Source: Porphyromonadaceae bacterium (GTDB lineage: Bacteria > Bacteroidota > Bacteroidia > Bacteroidales > Tannerellaceae). Taken from it: a stretch of 8,156 bases of DNA. A model generated the notes under the pieces. The model saw only the letters and a program-made list of their open reading frames with translations. It searched no databases and was not told the DNA's origin. The DNA is taken from assembly GCA_003517945.1 (NCBI GenBank), contig DOZP01000260.1, positions 6,030 through 14,185 of the forward strand, read 5' to 3'. Position numbers and translations under genes: made by a program. Shown piece after piece: positions 7,732 through 8,156 of the stretch (position 1 is its first letter; each line of letters starts with the position of its first letter).

Positions 7732-8156
7732 TTGAAAAACCTTATACAGAGAACACTTACCGGAATTGTATACGTTGCAATAATAGTAGCGGCCATTTGT
7801 ATACATCCTTTTTTGTTTGCCGGTATATTTAGTCTTATTATCGGCTTGCTGATACATGAATTTTATACATTACTGAAGTATGAAAGCCCGTTTTGGGTGA
7901 GATGTCTCGGTATATTTGGAGGAATGTATTTGCCGGTTGCTTCGTGTTTATATGCCGGAAATTATGTCGGACATCTTGTTTTTATACCTTATCTGATTAT
8001 TTTACTCACATTGTTAATATCCGGATTATATGTTCACAATTTGAATCCGGTAAATCAATGGGGTATTATATTATTTGCACAATGTTATTGCGCGGGAACG
8101 ATATCCTTACTGTGTTTTATTCCTTATATGATTTCGCCGGCTTATAATCCGATGCC
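7732..8156 (+). CDS. cdsA: Phosphatidate cytidylyltransferase, N-terminal part (3' end beyond window)
   Basis: CdsA converts phosphatidic acid and CTP to CDP-diacylglycerol, the precursor of membrane phospholipids, in the inner membrane. About 141 residues are visible, roughly half the usual length, and the frame is open at the window end. The protein opens KNLIQRTLTGIVYVAIIVAA, the typical Bacteroidales CdsA N terminus, followed by hydrophobic segments (IHPFLFAGIFSLIIGLL; LVFIPYLIILLTLLISGLY; GIILFAQCYCAGTISLLCF) separated by short polar turns. The end, AYNPM, fits the point just before the catalytic half; the C-terminal signature motif is outside the window, so the call rests on the N-terminal match and synteny. 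The start is inferred as TTG at 7732: an in-frame stop lies at 7717-7719 and no ATG or GTG occurs between it and the conserved N terminus. No clear ribosome binding site is seen. Confidence 0.88.
   Translation, partial: MKNLIQRTLTGIVYVAIIVAAICIHPFLFAGIFSLIIGLLIHEFYTLLKYESPFWVRCLGIFGGMYLPVASCLYAGNYVGHLVFIPYLIILLTLLISGLYVHNLNPVNQWGIILFAQCYCAGTISLLCFIPYMISPAYNPM

Noticed and set aside
7482..8147. Two plus-strand open frames (7482-7832 and 7893-8147)
   Set aside because: They are out of frame with the ftsH C terminus and the cdsA N terminus, both of which match known families; the composition looks like a frame shadow.
1..8156. Mobile element, CRISPR array, toxin-antitoxin or phage cassette
   Set aside because: No direct repeat arrays, transposase or integrase motifs, or small accessory gene pairs were seen; a tRNA is present but with no integrase gene or duplicated tRNA end next to it.

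Overview
The window looks like a housekeeping segment of a Bacteroidota chromosome, most likely Bacteroidales. Three things support this. The RpoC, RsfS and FtsH proteins have the typical Bacteroidales form. The gene order rsfS-ftsH-cdsA is the one usual in that order. Two intergenic promoters fit the Bacteroides consensus (TTTG, a 19-nt gap, TAnnTTTG) rather than the E. coli -35/-10 pattern. I cannot name a genus. I see no prophage, insertion sequence, CRISPR array, defence or other accessory cassette.

Layout: positions 1-3344 hold the last ~1113 residues of rpoC (RNA polymerase beta'); the N-terminal ~300 residues lie upstream of the window. A HerA/YjgR-type (DUF853) ATPase follows 26 nt later on the same strand (3371-4912). 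The interval 4913-5330 has no protein gene. It carries a hairpin terminator that can work in both directions (4997-5029), a tRNA-Gln(CUG) gene on the minus strand (5038-5108), the tRNA's promoter (5129-5159, minus), and a plus-strand promoter (5267-5297). The latter starts a run of rsfS (5331-5690), ftsH (5720-7693) and the N-terminal half of cdsA (7732 to the window edge). The cdsA fragment has a TTG start and is open at the right edge.

Together the genes cover transcription (rpoC), translation control (rsfS, tRNA-Gln), membrane protein quality control (ftsH) and phospholipid precursor synthesis (cdsA). The role of the YjgR-like ATPase is not established. rsfS-ftsH-cdsA is probably one transcription unit, with gaps of 29 and 38 nt and no terminator inside. 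rpoC and the ATPase gene are probably cotranscribed too, ending at the shared terminator that faces the oppositely oriented tRNA.

I did not find a convincing undescribed system. The items worth a second look are small: rpoC is followed by a YjgR-type gene instead of the expected ribosomal-protein neighbourhood, the tRNA has an A31-C39 mismatch in its anticodon stem, the tRNA promoter spacer is a homopolymer A tract, and the two promoters share an extended TTTGCAC element.
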